A stretch of DNA of 11,530 nt from Polynucleobacter meluiroseus (GTDB taxonomy: Bacteria; Verrucomicrobiota; Verrucomicrobiia; Opitutales; UBA953), in assembly GCA_943323725.2 (NCBI GenBank), contig CALPIW020000029.1, forward strand, positions 1 through 11,530, in the 5' to 3' direction. Position numbers and translations under genes: made by a program. The notes under the pieces were generated by a model. It searched no databases. It was given only the letters and a program-made list of their open reading frames with translations, and had not been told where the DNA came from. Positions within the stretch are counted from its first letter, which is position 1; the number at the start of each line of letters is the position of its first letter. This document shows positions 1-6,814 of the stretch, piece after piece.

Positions 1-110
1 ACCTCCAGCTCGCCTGCGCCGACTGTTTCGACGCCTCCAACCGCGGCGAGGACGAGTCCTCCGTCCGCGCGATGTTCCTGCGAGCGCTTGCCGTGAAGCG
101 TCCCGCCTGA
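1..110 (+). CDS. 3' end of an unidentified protein (partial)
   Basis: An open frame enters from the left edge (first full codon at 3) and ends at a TGA at 108-110; 35 residues are visible. The tail contains two cysteines (LACADCFDAS), an acidic stretch (GEDESS) and a basic alanine/leucine-rich end (MFLRALAVKRPA). Codon use is GC-rich like its neighbours, so I take it as real coding sequence. The visible part is too short to name a family. Its last codons contain the putative -35 element of purB and the stop codon sits directly against the -10, so the two genes are packed without a spacer. Confidence 0.5.
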   Translation, partial: LQLACADCFDASNRGEDESSVRAMFLRALAVKRPA

Positions 111-116
111 TATAAA
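88..116 (+). promoter_or_regulatory. Predicted sigma-70-type promoter of purB
   Basis: TTGCCG (88-93) and TATAAA (111-116) are separated by exactly 17 bp, with 4/6 and 5/6 matches to the bacterial housekeeping consensus. Transcription would start near 122-124, giving a leader of only about 10 nt before the ATG at 132, with no Shine-Dalgarno sequence. The -35 lies inside the preceding gene. This is the best-scoring promoter I can see by eye in the window. Confidence 0.6.
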
Positions 117-131
117 CCTTACTTCATACCG

Positions 132-1562
132 ATGGAATCCGACAACGTCCCCAACGTCCTCGCCGACCGCTACGCCTCCCCGGCGATGAAGGCCGTCTGG
201 TCCACCCGCGGCCGCGTGGTCCTCGAGCGCGAATATTGGATCGCCGTCATGAAGGCCCAGCGCGACCTCGGCCTGGACATCCCCGCCGCCGCCCTCGCCG
301 CCTACGAGCAGGTCAAGGACCAGGTCGACTTCGAGTCCATCCGCCGCCGCGAAGAGGAGACCCGCCACGACGTCAAGGCGCGCATCGACGAGTTCTGCGC
401 CCTCGCCGGCCACCAGCACGTCCACAAGGGCCTCACCAGCCGCGACCTCACCGAATCCGTCGAGCAGCTGCAGGTCTTCCGCTCGCTCCAGCTCGTCCGC
501 GCCAAGGGCGTGGCCGCGCTCGCCGCGCTCGCCCGCCGCGCGCAGGCCGACCGCGACGTCCTGATCGCCGCCCGCACGCACAACGTCGCCGCGCAGCCCA
601 CCACCGTCGGCAAGCGCTGGGCCATGTTCGGCGAGGAATGCCTCCGCGGCATCGCGCAGGTCGACGCCGCGCTCGCCGCCTTCGCGGCCCGCGGCCTCAA
701 GGGCGCCGTCGGCACGCAGCTCGACCAGCTCACGCTCTTCTCCGGTGACATCGCCAAGGTCGCCCAGCTCGAGACCCGCGTGCTCGCGCACCTCGGCATC
801 CCGCACGCCCTCGGCGCCGTCGGCCAGGTCTACCCGCGCTCGATGGACATGGAAGTCGTCGCCGCGCTGCTCTCCGCCGCTTCCGGCCCGTCGTCCTTCG
901 CCAAGACCCTCCGCCTGATGGCCGGCCATGAGCTCGCCAGCGAAGGCTTCCTGCCCGGCCAGGTCGGCTCGTCCGCCATGCCGCACAAGATGAACGCCCG
1001 CACCTGCGAGCGCATCAACGGCTTCCACGTGATCCTGCGCGGTCACCTCGCCATGGCCGCCTCGCTCTCCGGCGAGCAGTGGAACGAAGGCGACGTCTCG
1101 TGCTCGGTCGTGCGCCGCGTGCTCCTGCCCGACGCCTTCCTCGCCATCGACGGACTCTTCGAAGCTTTCCTCACCGTGCTCGGCCAGATGGAGGTCAACC
1201 GCCCCGTCATCGACCGCGAGTCGCGCCACTACCTGCCGTTCCTGCTCACGACCACCTTCCTCATGGAAGCCGTCAAGGCCGGCGCCGGCCGCGAAGAGGC
1301 CCACGAGGCCATCAAGGAACACGCCGTCGCCGTCGCCAAGGAGCTCCGTACCGGCAAGATCGAACGGAACGACCTCGTCGACCGCCTCGCCGCCGACGCG
1401 CGCCTGCGTCTGCCCAAGTCCGTCCTGCTCGACGCCGTCACCAAGGCCGGCGAACTGACCGGTTCCGCCGGGGCGCAGGTCGACGTGTTCGTCCGCCAGG
1501 CCGCCGACTGGACCCGGAAGGTTCCGGAGTCCGCCCAGGTCAAAGCCGGACGCATTTTGTAG
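132..1562 (+). CDS. purB: Adenylosuccinate lyase
   Basis: Cytosolic homotetrameric lyase of the fumarase/aspartase superfamily. It releases fumarate from SAICAR and from adenylosuccinate, so acts twice in purine synthesis. The 476-residue length is normal. Visible motifs in order: TRHDVKA around 77-83 (histidine of the substrate site), LTSRDLTE 101-108, ARTHNVAAQPTT 147-158 (catalytic histidine H150) and the signature loop GSSAMPHKMN 279-288, which carries the catalytic serine. The combination of SRDLTE with PHKMN rather than PYKRN resembles the actinobacterial-type PurB. The ATG at 132 is chosen because it follows a strong promoter at the right distance and the protein begins close to the family's usual N-terminus. 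There is no ribosome-binding site. pfp follows 93 bp downstream on the same strand with no clear terminator between. Confidence 0.95.
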   Translation: MESDNVPNVLADRYASPAMKAVWSTRGRVVLEREYWIAVMKAQRDLGLDIPAAALAAYEQVKDQVDFESIRRREEETRHDVKARIDEFCALAGHQHVHKGLTSRDLTESVEQLQVFRSLQLVRAKGVAALAALARRAQADRDVLIAARTHNVAAQPTTVGKRWAMFGEECLRGIAQVDAALAAFAARGLKGAVGTQLDQLTLFSGDIAKVAQLETRVLAHLGIPHALGAVGQVYPRSMDMEVVAALLSAASGPSSFAKTLRLMAGHELASEGFLPGQVGSSAMPHKMNARTCERINGFHVILRGHLAMAASLSGEQWNEGDVSCSVVRRVLLPDAFLAIDGLFEAFLTVLGQMEVNRPVIDRESRHYLPFLLTTTFLMEAVKAGAGREEAHEAIKEHAVAVAKELRTGKIERNDLVDRLAADARLRLPKSVLLDAVTKAGELTGSAGAQVDVFVRQAADWTRKVPESAQVKAGRIL

Positions 1563-1572
1563 GCCTAAGTCA

Positions 1573-1620
1573 GGGGGTGCGGGCAGGGGAGGGTTTTCCG
1601 TGTTGCCAAGGGGGGGAGGG
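1573..1620 (+). other. G-tract cluster between purB and pfp (potential G-quadruplex)
   Basis: Four G-runs (1573-1577, 1581-1583, 1586-1589, 1591-1593) separated by 3, 2 and 1 nt fit the G3+N1-7 quadruplex pattern. A second block (1610-1616 and 1618-1620) adds a 7-G and a 3-G run. The runs are on the coding strand, so they would be in an RNA that reads through from purB or starts upstream of pfp. The rest of the 93-bp gap is pyrimidine-rich and has no Shine-Dalgarno sequence. Confidence 0.45.
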
Positions 1621-1631
1621 CTTCCCACAAC
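1603..1631 (+). promoter_or_regulatory. Weak candidate promoter for pfp
   Basis: TTGCCA (1603-1608) lies 17 bp before CACAAC (1626-1631), matching the housekeeping consensus at 4/6 and 3/6. The geometry equals that of the purB promoter but the -10 is poor. It would give a leader of roughly 18 nt. pfp may instead be read through from purB. Confidence 0.25.
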
Positions 1632-1655
1632 CCACTTTTCAACTCGTTCACTCCC

Positions 1656-2957
1656 ATGTCTTCTCCCCTCATTGGCAACCTTCTCGTCGCGCAGAGCGGC
1701 GGCCCGACCCCTGTCATCAACGCCAGCCTCGCCGGGGTGATCTCGGAAGCCCTCAAGCATGAGGACGAGATCGTCGAGATCTACGGCGGACTCAACGGCA
1801 TCCAGGGCGTGCTCCATGAGCAGCTCGTCGACCTCGCGGCCGAATCCCAGCAGACCCTCCGCGCCCTCCGCCACACCCCCGGCGCCGCCCTCGGCACCTG
1901 CCGCTACAAGGTGAAGAAGGCCGAAGACTTCGACCGCATCCTGCAGGTCTTCGAAGCCCACAACATCCGTTACTTCCACTACATCGGCGGCAACGACTCC
2001 CAGGACACCGCCGCCAAGATCGACGCCCTCGCCAAGGAGCGCGGCTACGAACTCCGCGTCGTCGGCGTGCCTAAGACGATCGACAACGACCTGCCTCTCA
2101 CCGACCACTGCCCCGGCTACGGTTCCGTCGCCAAGCATATCGGCGTGACCATCCGCGAGACCGCTCTCGACAACGCCGCCATGGGCCAGAACGACTTCGT
2201 CTCGATCCTCGAAGTCATGGGCCGTAACGCCGGCTGGCTCGCCGCTTCGTCCGTCCTCGCCCAGCGCCGCGACAAGAACGACGACAAGGCCGTCAAGAAC
2301 ACCCACTACTCCTGCTCCGCCCCGCACATCGTGCTGCTGCCGGAAGTCGCCTTCAACGCCGACGCCTTCATCCGCCGCGTCGAAGAAGTCCTCAAGAGCA
2401 ACGGCCACTGCTTCGTCGTCGTCTCCGAAGGCGTCCAGGACGCCACCGGCAACTACCTCGGAGCCGACACCTCCAGCACCGACGCGTTCGGCCACGCCGT
2501 CCTCGGCGGCGCCGGCGAATACCTGCGCACGCTCGTCGAATCCCGTTTCGACGGCGTCAAGGCCCGCTCCTCCAAGCTCGGCATCACCCAGCGCGCCGCT
2601 TCGCACAACGCTTCGAAGACCGACGTCGATGAAGCCGAACTCTGCGGTGGCGCCGCCGTCAAGGCCGCCCTCGAAGGCGAGTCCGGCAAGATGGTGATCC
2701 TGACCCGCTCCGAAAAGGAGACCTACGCGGTCCAGACCATGCTCGCTCCCCTCGACCAGATCGCCAACGGCGTGAAGGCTTTCCCCGAGAAGTGGATCGG
2801 CGAAGACAAGATGTCCATCCACCCGGACTTCGTGCGCTACGCCCTCCCGCTCATCCAGGGAGAAATGCAACTTCCTTACGATCAGGGACTTCCGAAGTAC
2901 GCCCAGCTCTCGGCGATCGCTGTCCAGCGCCGTCTCGAGAAGTACGTCACCGCCTGA
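1656..2957 (+). CDS. pfp: Diphosphate-dependent 6-phosphofructokinase
   Basis: Cytosolic enzyme that reversibly phosphorylates fructose 6-phosphate using pyrophosphate instead of ATP, serving both glycolysis and gluconeogenesis. The 433-residue protein has the family motifs: QSGGPTP 13-19, IGGNDSQDT 110-118, VPKTIDNDL 138-146 (catalytic aspartate in TIDND) and MGRNAGWLA 188-196 (fructose 6-phosphate binding). Two positions identify the phosphoryl donor: an aspartate where ATP enzymes have glycine (GGNDS versus GGDGS), and a lysine in PKTIDND where ATP enzymes have PGTIDND. Both are known determinants of PPi use, so I am confident of PPi dependence. The ATG at 1656 precedes the first beta strand by a few residues. 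It ends the purB-pfp unit before a strong terminator. Confidence 0.93.
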   Translation: MSSPLIGNLLVAQSGGPTPVINASLAGVISEALKHEDEIVEIYGGLNGIQGVLHEQLVDLAAESQQTLRALRHTPGAALGTCRYKVKKAEDFDRILQVFEAHNIRYFHYIGGNDSQDTAAKIDALAKERGYELRVVGVPKTIDNDLPLTDHCPGYGSVAKHIGVTIRETALDNAAMGQNDFVSILEVMGRNAGWLAASSVLAQRRDKNDDKAVKNTHYSCSAPHIVLLPEVAFNADAFIRRVEEVLKSNGHCFVVVSEGVQDATGNYLGADTSSTDAFGHAVLGGAGEYLRTLVESRFDGVKARSSKLGITQRAASHNASKTDVDEAELCGGAAVKAALEGESGKMVILTRSEKETYAVQTMLAPLDQIANGVKAFPEKWIGEDKMSIHPDFVRYALPLIQGEMQLPYDQGLPKYAQLSAIAVQRRLEKYVTA

Positions 2958-2980
2958 ATCTGACCGTTCGGATGGTGAAT

Positions 2981-3014
2981 AAAGACCCCCGTTTGCGGGG
3001 GTCTTTTTGTTTTT
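2981..3014 (+). terminator. Intrinsic terminator after pfp
   Basis: A perfect 11-bp stem (2981-2991 with 2996-3006) closes a TTTG loop and runs into two T5 tracts interrupted by one G (3004-3014). The A-rich 5' foot pairs with the first Ts, so it could also act weakly on the other strand. It separates the purB-pfp unit from the FecR gene. Confidence 0.92.
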
Positions 3015-3020
3015 AAGGGT

Positions 3021-3049
3021 TTGCCTCCCCCCGGGGCCGAGCCTAGGGT
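3021..3049 (+). promoter_or_regulatory. Candidate promoter of the FecR-domain gene
   Basis: TTGCCT (3021-3026) and TAGGGT (3044-3049) are spaced by 17 bp. Because a strong terminator ends at 3014, any promoter for the next gene must lie in the 56 bp before its ATG at 3071, and this is the best pair there. The -10 keeps only the TAnnnT positions, which may mean a weak or alternative-sigma promoter. Confidence 0.4.
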
Positions 3050-3070
3050 GTCATTTCCCCGTAGTACCCC

Positions 3071-4153
3071 ATGATTTCCTTTTTCAAGCACCTAGGAATG
3101 GTAGCCTTTGCGCTCCTGCCAGTTCTCTCTTCGGCTGCCCTGCAGTCCGGCAAGGTCCAGGTCGGCAAGATCACCGGCAGCGTGACGATCATCGACGCCA
3201 AGGCGCAGCGCAAGCCGCTCGCCACTGGCGCGATCTTCCAGGAAGGCGCGCGCGTCGAGACCGGCGTCGATTCGACGGCCGAACTCGTCTTCTCCAACGG
3301 CGCCTCGCTGGTGCTCACGCCGAGCACGCTGCTCGAACTGCGTACTTTCCGTCAGGTACCCTCCGCCGGCATCACCGATCCGTATCGCCAGATCGAAAAG
3401 GATCCGAGCCCGTCCGTGACCGAGGTCGAAGTGCCGCGCGGCAAGATCATCGGCGAAGTCCGTAAGCTCAACGCGCTCTCCACCTTCACCGTCAAGACGC
3501 CCGCCGGCCTCGTCCGCATCCGCGGCACCGTCTTCGCCATCGAATACCGTATCGGACCCGACGGTATCGGCCGGGTCGTCGTTTCGTGCGTCCGTGGCTC
3601 CGTCGAGACCATCGTCTACAGCTCCAACGTCGGCCCGGTCAATGTCGACCCCGGCATGCAGACCTCCAGCGCCGTGCCTTCCGCCGCCCTCATCAGCAAT
3701 CTCGCCCGCGCTTCCGGCGCCCCGGCCGGCGGTAACGCCCCTGCTCCGGCGCCCGCGGCCCTTGCCGTCGCCCTGGCTCCCGTCAAGGTCCTGCTCTACC
3801 CGATCCCGGCCGAAGAGCTCGCCGAAATTTCCGCCATCCTCGCCGCCGCTTCCACGCTGCCGGCCGAAGTCTCCACGACCATCAACGCGATGGCTCAGAC
3901 CGCTCCGTCGCTGCAGGCGATCTTCCCGAACGGCGCCGCGGAACCCGCGAAGGCCTTCGGTCAGGTGGTCAGCGAAAGCCCGGTCACCGACGACAAGGTC
4001 GCCGTCAGCAAGGCCGGCGCCCCGGGCGCCCCGCTCTCCTCGAGCAACGGCGGCGGCGGCACCCAGATGGACGACAATCTGAAGAAGATCACCGACAACG
4101 TGAACCGTTCGGTCGAGCAGAAGCAGCTGGATCCTTCCGGCACCGGCATCTGA
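3071..4153 (+). CDS. Exported FecR-domain protein
   Basis: A 360-residue protein with an N-terminal signal peptide (basic start MISFFKH, hydrophobic 9-20, probable cleavage near SSA-A at 21-23), so likely periplasmic or surface-exposed. Residues about 59-185 match the FecR beta-rich domain: GARVETGVDSTAELVFSNGASL followed by LELRTF, then STFTVKTPAGLVRIRGTVF (137-155) and VRGSVETIV. In classical FecR this domain pairs with an anti-sigma region and a TonB receptor. Here there is no N-terminal cytoplasmic domain or internal membrane span, so iron signalling is not implied. The C-terminal half is alanine/proline-rich (221-235), then helical, ending in a Gly-rich linker (327-330) and a charged tail. 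It is flanked by terminators on both sides and so is probably monocistronic. The precise role is unknown. Confidence 0.75.
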   Translation: MISFFKHLGMVAFALLPVLSSAALQSGKVQVGKITGSVTIIDAKAQRKPLATGAIFQEGARVETGVDSTAELVFSNGASLVLTPSTLLELRTFRQVPSAGITDPYRQIEKDPSPSVTEVEVPRGKIIGEVRKLNALSTFTVKTPAGLVRIRGTVFAIEYRIGPDGIGRVVVSCVRGSVETIVYSSNVGPVNVDPGMQTSSAVPSAALISNLARASGAPAGGNAPAPAPAALAVALAPVKVLLYPIPAEELAEISAILAAASTLPAEVSTTINAMAQTAPSLQAIFPNGAAEPAKAFGQVVSESPVTDDKVAVSKAGAPGAPLSSSNGGGGTQMDDNLKKITDNVNRSVEQKQLDPSGTGI

Positions 4154-4176
4154 ACGCCTGGTCCGTTCCGTCACGC

Positions 4177-4206
4177 GAAAGGCCCGGCATCCGCCGGGCC
4201 TTTCTC
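4177..4206 (+). terminator. Intrinsic terminator after the FecR-domain gene
   Basis: A perfect 12-bp GC-rich stem (4177-4188 with 4193-4204) closes an ATCC loop. It is followed by only a short, impure T run (TTTCTC), so the hairpin is strong but the U-tract weak. The A3/T3 feet would pair on both strands. It lies 53 bp before the tmk start. Confidence 0.8.
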
Positions 4207-4259
4207 ATGTCCGCCATTCCTCGCTCGCTTTGAAGGCCCCGGAGGGCATCTTGTGGCGG

Positions 4260-4889
4260 ATGCCGATCGCGGGCAGATTCATCACGTTCGAAGGAGGGGA
4301 GGGCGCGGGCAAATCCACGCAGCTCGCCCGTCTCGCGGAGCGTCTCCGCGCGGACGGGGCGACCGTGCTCGGTCTCCGTGAGCCGGGGGGTACGCCGTAT
4401 GGCGAACGCATGCGTGAAGTGCTCAAGCAGCCGGGCACCTCGCTGGCGCCGGCGGCCGAAGCGCTGCTCTTCGCTTCCTGCCGGGCCCAGCTCGTCGCGG
4501 ACGTCATCGCCCCCGCCCTCGCCGCCGGGCAGGTCGTGATCTGCGACCGTTTCATCGATTCGACCGTGGCCTATCAGGCCGGCGGCCGCGGTCTCGACCG
4601 TGCCCTGATCGAAGGCGCGAACCGCCTCGCCTGCGGTCCGGTGCGCCCGGACCTGACCATCCTGCTCGACCTCGATCCGGGCCGCGGCCTCGGCCGCGCC
4701 GCCGTGCGGGACCAAGGACAGGCGGACCGCTTCGAGCTCCTCGGCGACGCCTTCCATCGCCGCGTCCGCGAACTTTACCACACGCTCGCCCGCGAGGAGG
4801 CCGGGCGTTTCTTCGTCGTGGACGCCGCGCGTCCGCCCGAAGCCATCGAGGAGGAGATCTGGCATGAAGTCGTCCGCCGCTTCCGCTGA
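4260..4889 (+). CDS. tmk: Thymidylate kinase
   Basis: Cytosolic P-loop kinase converting dTMP to dTDP with ATP, on the path to dTTP. With the ATG at 4260 the protein has 209 residues, the usual size. Motifs: P-loop GGEGAGKST 12-20, EPGGTPYGE 41-49, DRFIDSTVAYQ 96-106 and an arginine-rich LID (141-159, with R142, R146, R150 and R157). The P-loop lacks the arginine of the human-type enzyme and the LID carries the arginines, as in the E. coli type. An in-frame TTG at 4230 or 4251 would add residues not found in the family. A GGAGGG at 4241-4246 is 13 nt from the ATG but 4 nt from the TTG at 4251, so the start is not fully settled. It overlaps holB by 26 nt. Confidence 0.93.
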   Translation: MPIAGRFITFEGGEGAGKSTQLARLAERLRADGATVLGLREPGGTPYGERMREVLKQPGTSLAPAAEALLFASCRAQLVADVIAPALAAGQVVICDRFIDSTVAYQAGGRGLDRALIEGANRLACGPVRPDLTILLDLDPGRGLGRAAVRDQGQADRFELLGDAFHRRVRELYHTLAREEAGRFFVVDAARPPEAIEEEIWHEVVRRFR

Positions 4890-5799
4890 CGTCGCCGACC
4901 TGCCGGTGCTCAAGGTGCTCGCGCGCGCCCGCGCCGAGGGCCGCATGCCGCATGCGGTGCTCCTGACGGGCAACGACGGCGCCGTGCTCGCCCGCGCCGC
5001 CGAACAGCTCGCGGCCATGCATCTCGGCGAGGCCGATCCGTTGGCGCACCCCGACTGCCGCGTGCTGCGTCCCGCCAAGAAGTCGCGGCGTATCGTCATC
5101 GAGAACGTCCTCGAGGTCGTGGCCGCGCTGCGCCTTTCGTCCCTCACGCCGCGCCGCGTCGTCATCGTCAACGAGCCCGACCGCTTCCTTTCCGAATCGG
5201 CCAACGCCTTCCTCAAGACGCTGGAGGAGCCGCCGCCCGGCACGCTCATCGTCCTGCAGACGACGCATTATTACCGCGTGCTGCCGACGATCCTCAGCCG
5301 CTGCCTCCGCTTCCACGTGGGCGGGGAGGCGCCGGTGATCGCCGACCCCTCCTGGCAGGACTGGTTGCGCGAGATGGAACGCCTGCTCACGCGCATGGTG
5401 AAAGGTCCGGCCTCGCCGCAGGCGCGCGTCTCCGAGGTCTTCATCCCGCTCTACGCCCTGTGCGCCCGTTTCGAAGTGCTCCTCGAGCTCTTCGTCGAGG
5501 AGGCGCTCGAGGCTGCGCCGCCCCCGCCGCCCACCGATGAGGACGAAGACGACGCCGAGGTCGCCTACGAGGAGTCCGTCCGCCGCGGCGTCCGCGCCCG
5601 TATGCTCGTGTCGGTCGAAGAGAAACTCCGGCTCGTCGGCCGCGCCCACCCCGGCTGCGCCGGCCAGGTCGCCGAGGCCGTGGGGCATCTCGAGGACGCC
5701 CGCCGGCGCATGGAGCTGAACTACCAGGTCCTGGCGGCTTTCGAGCAATTCCTGCTGCGGACGCTCCGCAGCTTCGCCCTGCGCCCCCGGGACGCGTAA
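4864..5799 (+). CDS. holB: DNA polymerase III delta' subunit (clamp loader)
   Basis: An AAA+-fold subunit of the clamp-loading complex, with 311 residues. The tmk-holB pairing is widespread and supports the call. RMPHAVLLTGNDGAV (27-41) replaces the ATP-binding P-loop with a non-functional version, as expected for delta', which does not hydrolyse ATP. VVIVNEPDRF 99-108, SANAFLKTLEEPP 112-124 and TILSRC 142-147 are conserved; the SRC arginine reaches into the ATP site of the neighbouring subunit. The zinc-binding cysteine cluster of many clamp-loader subunits appears to be missing (only HPDC near 62-65). A proline run followed by acidic residues (219-233) forms an unusual linker before the C-terminal collar helices. 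The start lies inside tmk and is preceded by a GAGGAGG purine run, one of the few plausible ribosome-binding sites here, suggesting translational coupling. Confidence 0.88.
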   Translation: MKSSAASADVADLPVLKVLARARAEGRMPHAVLLTGNDGAVLARAAEQLAAMHLGEADPLAHPDCRVLRPAKKSRRIVIENVLEVVAALRLSSLTPRRVVIVNEPDRFLSESANAFLKTLEEPPPGTLIVLQTTHYYRVLPTILSRCLRFHVGGEAPVIADPSWQDWLREMERLLTRMVKGPASPQARVSEVFIPLYALCARFEVLLELFVEEALEAAPPPPPTDEDEDDAEVAYEESVRRGVRARMLVSVEEKLRLVGRAHPGCAGQVAEAVGHLEDARRRMELNYQVLAAFEQFLLRTLRSFALRPRDA

Positions 5800-5824
5800 C
5801 TCCTCCTCCTTTCCGGAGTATTAT
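5796..5824 (+). promoter_or_regulatory. Candidate promoter for the sigma-factor gene
   Basis: TATTAT (5819-5824) is a 5/6 match to the -10 element, with GTAACT 17 bp upstream (3/6). The -10 ends only 4 nt before the ATG at 5829, so a transcript from here would be leaderless or nearly so. A GGAG (5815-5818) 10 nt before the ATG overlaps the same stretch and would serve a transcript coming from tmk-holB. The two readings imply different translation modes. Confidence 0.35.
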
Positions 5825-5828
5825 CCCG

Positions 5829-6401
5829 ATGTCCCAGGAAGAGCCGATGCTCCCCGACGACGAAGACGACAAGCGCCTCATGGCCCTCGTCGCCGGCGGC
5901 GATGACGATGCCTTGCGCCTGCTCGTGCACCGGCACCACGCCCGGCTCGTCGGTTATCTCCGGGGGGAAGTCGGTTCGCAGGCGACGGCCGAAGAACTGG
6001 CCATGGAGGTCTTCATCCGGCTCCACCGGGCGGCGTCCCGCTGGCGCCCCGAGGCCAAGCTGAGCACCTACCTGATCCATATCGCCCGCAATCTCGTCCT
6101 TAACGAGTGGCGGCGGCGCGGGCGCAAGCCCACCACCGCCCTGGAGTTCGCCGCCGAGCCCGGCGACCTCTCCCAGGGGTCGGCCCGCCGGGTCGCCGAA
6201 CTCGACGAGGCCTTCCAGCGCGCCATCCTGCAGCTGGCCCCGGAACAGCGTACCGCCATCCTCCTCGTCGTGCAGCAGGAGCTCCCCTACGAGGAGATCG
6301 CCGAGATCATGGACGCCCCCGTCTCCTCGGTGAAGACCTGGATCCACCGCGCCCGCGCCCGCCTGCGGGAACTTCTCAAGGATTTCTACGCCCAAGAATG
6401 A
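5829..6401 (+). CDS. ECF-family RNA polymerase sigma factor
   Basis: A 190-residue protein with only sigma regions 2 and 4, the extracytoplasmic-function (group 4) layout. Region 2 spans about 29-97: LLVHRHHARLVGYL, then AEELAMEVFIRLHRAASRW, then LSTYLIHIARNLVLNEWRRR, contacting core polymerase and the -10 element. After a linker, region 4 (about 128-183) has LAPEQRTAILLVVQQ and a helix-turn-helix (154-180, EEIAEIMDAPVSSVKTWIHRARARL) for -35 recognition. It starts with an acidic stretch (DDEDDK). It lies 29 bp after holB and 48 bp before a small membrane-protein gene, the usual place for an anti-sigma factor. Methionines at residues 7 and 18 are possible alternative starts. Target genes cannot be named from the sequence. 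Confidence 0.92.
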   Translation: MSQEEPMLPDDEDDKRLMALVAGGDDDALRLLVHRHHARLVGYLRGEVGSQATAEELAMEVFIRLHRAASRWRPEAKLSTYLIHIARNLVLNEWRRRGRKPTTALEFAAEPGDLSQGSARRVAELDEAFQRAILQLAPEQRTAILLVVQQELPYEEIAEIMDAPVSSVKTWIHRARARLRELLKDFYAQE

Positions 6402-6407
6402 ACCCTG

Positions 6408-6435
6408 CAACTTCCCGCCCCGCCCGGTGTTATAA
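6408..6435 (+). promoter_or_regulatory. Possible ECF-type promoter before the putative anti-sigma gene
   Basis: CAACTT (6408-6413) and TTATAA (6430-6435) are 16 bp apart in the 48-bp gap after the sigma gene. An AAC-containing -35 at this spacing is typical of ECF-sigma promoters, which often show autoregulation. A housekeeping reading (TATAAG at 6431-6436) has no good -35. The leader would be about 7-10 nt. Evidence is a single match in a short gap. Confidence 0.25.
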
Positions 6436-6449
6436 GGGCGTACCCAGCC

Positions 6450-6812
6450 ATGGATAACCCGGAACAGACGCCATTCGACCAGGAGCTCGCCGCGACGCTC
6501 CGTCGCGGGCGTGCCGTGTCCGTCGCCGGGTTCGCCGAACGCGTCGTCGTCGCGGCCGTGGCCGCCCGCCGTCGTCGCACCGTCGTCCGCTGGAGCTCGG
6601 CCCTCGCCGCCGCGGCCGCCGTCTTCGTCGCGCTGCTCTCGCTGCCCGCCACCTCCGAGGAGGCCTTGAACCGCCAGACCTTCGCCCTCATCGCCCGCGA
6701 CGAGTCGGCCCAGCTCGCCGATCTCTTCGGCGCCGCCGACGACCTTTCGCTCCTCGCCCCCGTGGCGGAGCGTCCGGCCGTCGTGGAAACCTTCGTCTCC
6801 CCGGGCTCGTGA
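6450..6812 (+). CDS. Small single-span membrane protein, putative anti-sigma factor
   Basis: A 120-residue protein of no family I recognise. An N-terminal 45 residues rich in Arg and Ala (FDQELAATLRRGRAVSVAGF) ends in a basic cluster RRRR at 40-43. A hydrophobic segment at about 48-66 is followed by a 54-residue tail rich in Asp, Glu and Ala. The positive-inside rule predicts a cytoplasmic N-terminus and a periplasmic C-terminus. Position and topology fit an anti-sigma factor that holds the upstream ECF sigma at the membrane, but there is no zinc-binding HxxxCxxC motif (it has no Cys or His). The assignment is therefore from context only. Its stop overlaps a GTG of the next frame and lies 2 bp before the ATG of the next gene, so the two are almost certainly cotranslated. 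Confidence 0.6.
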   Translation: MDNPEQTPFDQELAATLRRGRAVSVAGFAERVVVAAVAARRRRTVVRWSSALAAAAAVFVALLSLPATSEEALNRQTFALIARDESAQLADLFGAADDLSLLAPVAERPAVVETFVSPGS

Positions 6813-6814
6813 GC

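Noticed and set aside
1610..1631. Hairpin terminator between purB and pfp
   Set aside because: The only pairing seen (GGGAG with TTCCC around 1614-1626) is 5 bp with a wobble and no T-tract.
3092..4174. Minus-strand frame of 360 codons opposite the FecR gene
   Set aside because: Composition is Gly/Arg/Asp-biased as expected of a GC-rich antisense frame, with no signal, domain or start context; the plus-strand protein has a signal peptide and FecR pattern.
4230..4259. TTG start for thymidylate kinase
   Set aside because: The extra residues have no family counterpart and the ATG at 4260 gives the usual N-terminus and length; the purine run nearby leaves slight doubt.
4089..5748. Two long minus-strand frames opposite tmk and holB
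   Set aside because: Low-complexity Arg/Gly/Ala-rich products opposite two confidently identified genes; nothing resembles a protein family.
6809..6814. GTG start at 6809 for the exported helical protein
   Set aside because: Possible by overlap, but the ATG two codons later gives a cleaner signal peptide start (MARV); the difference does not change the protein call.
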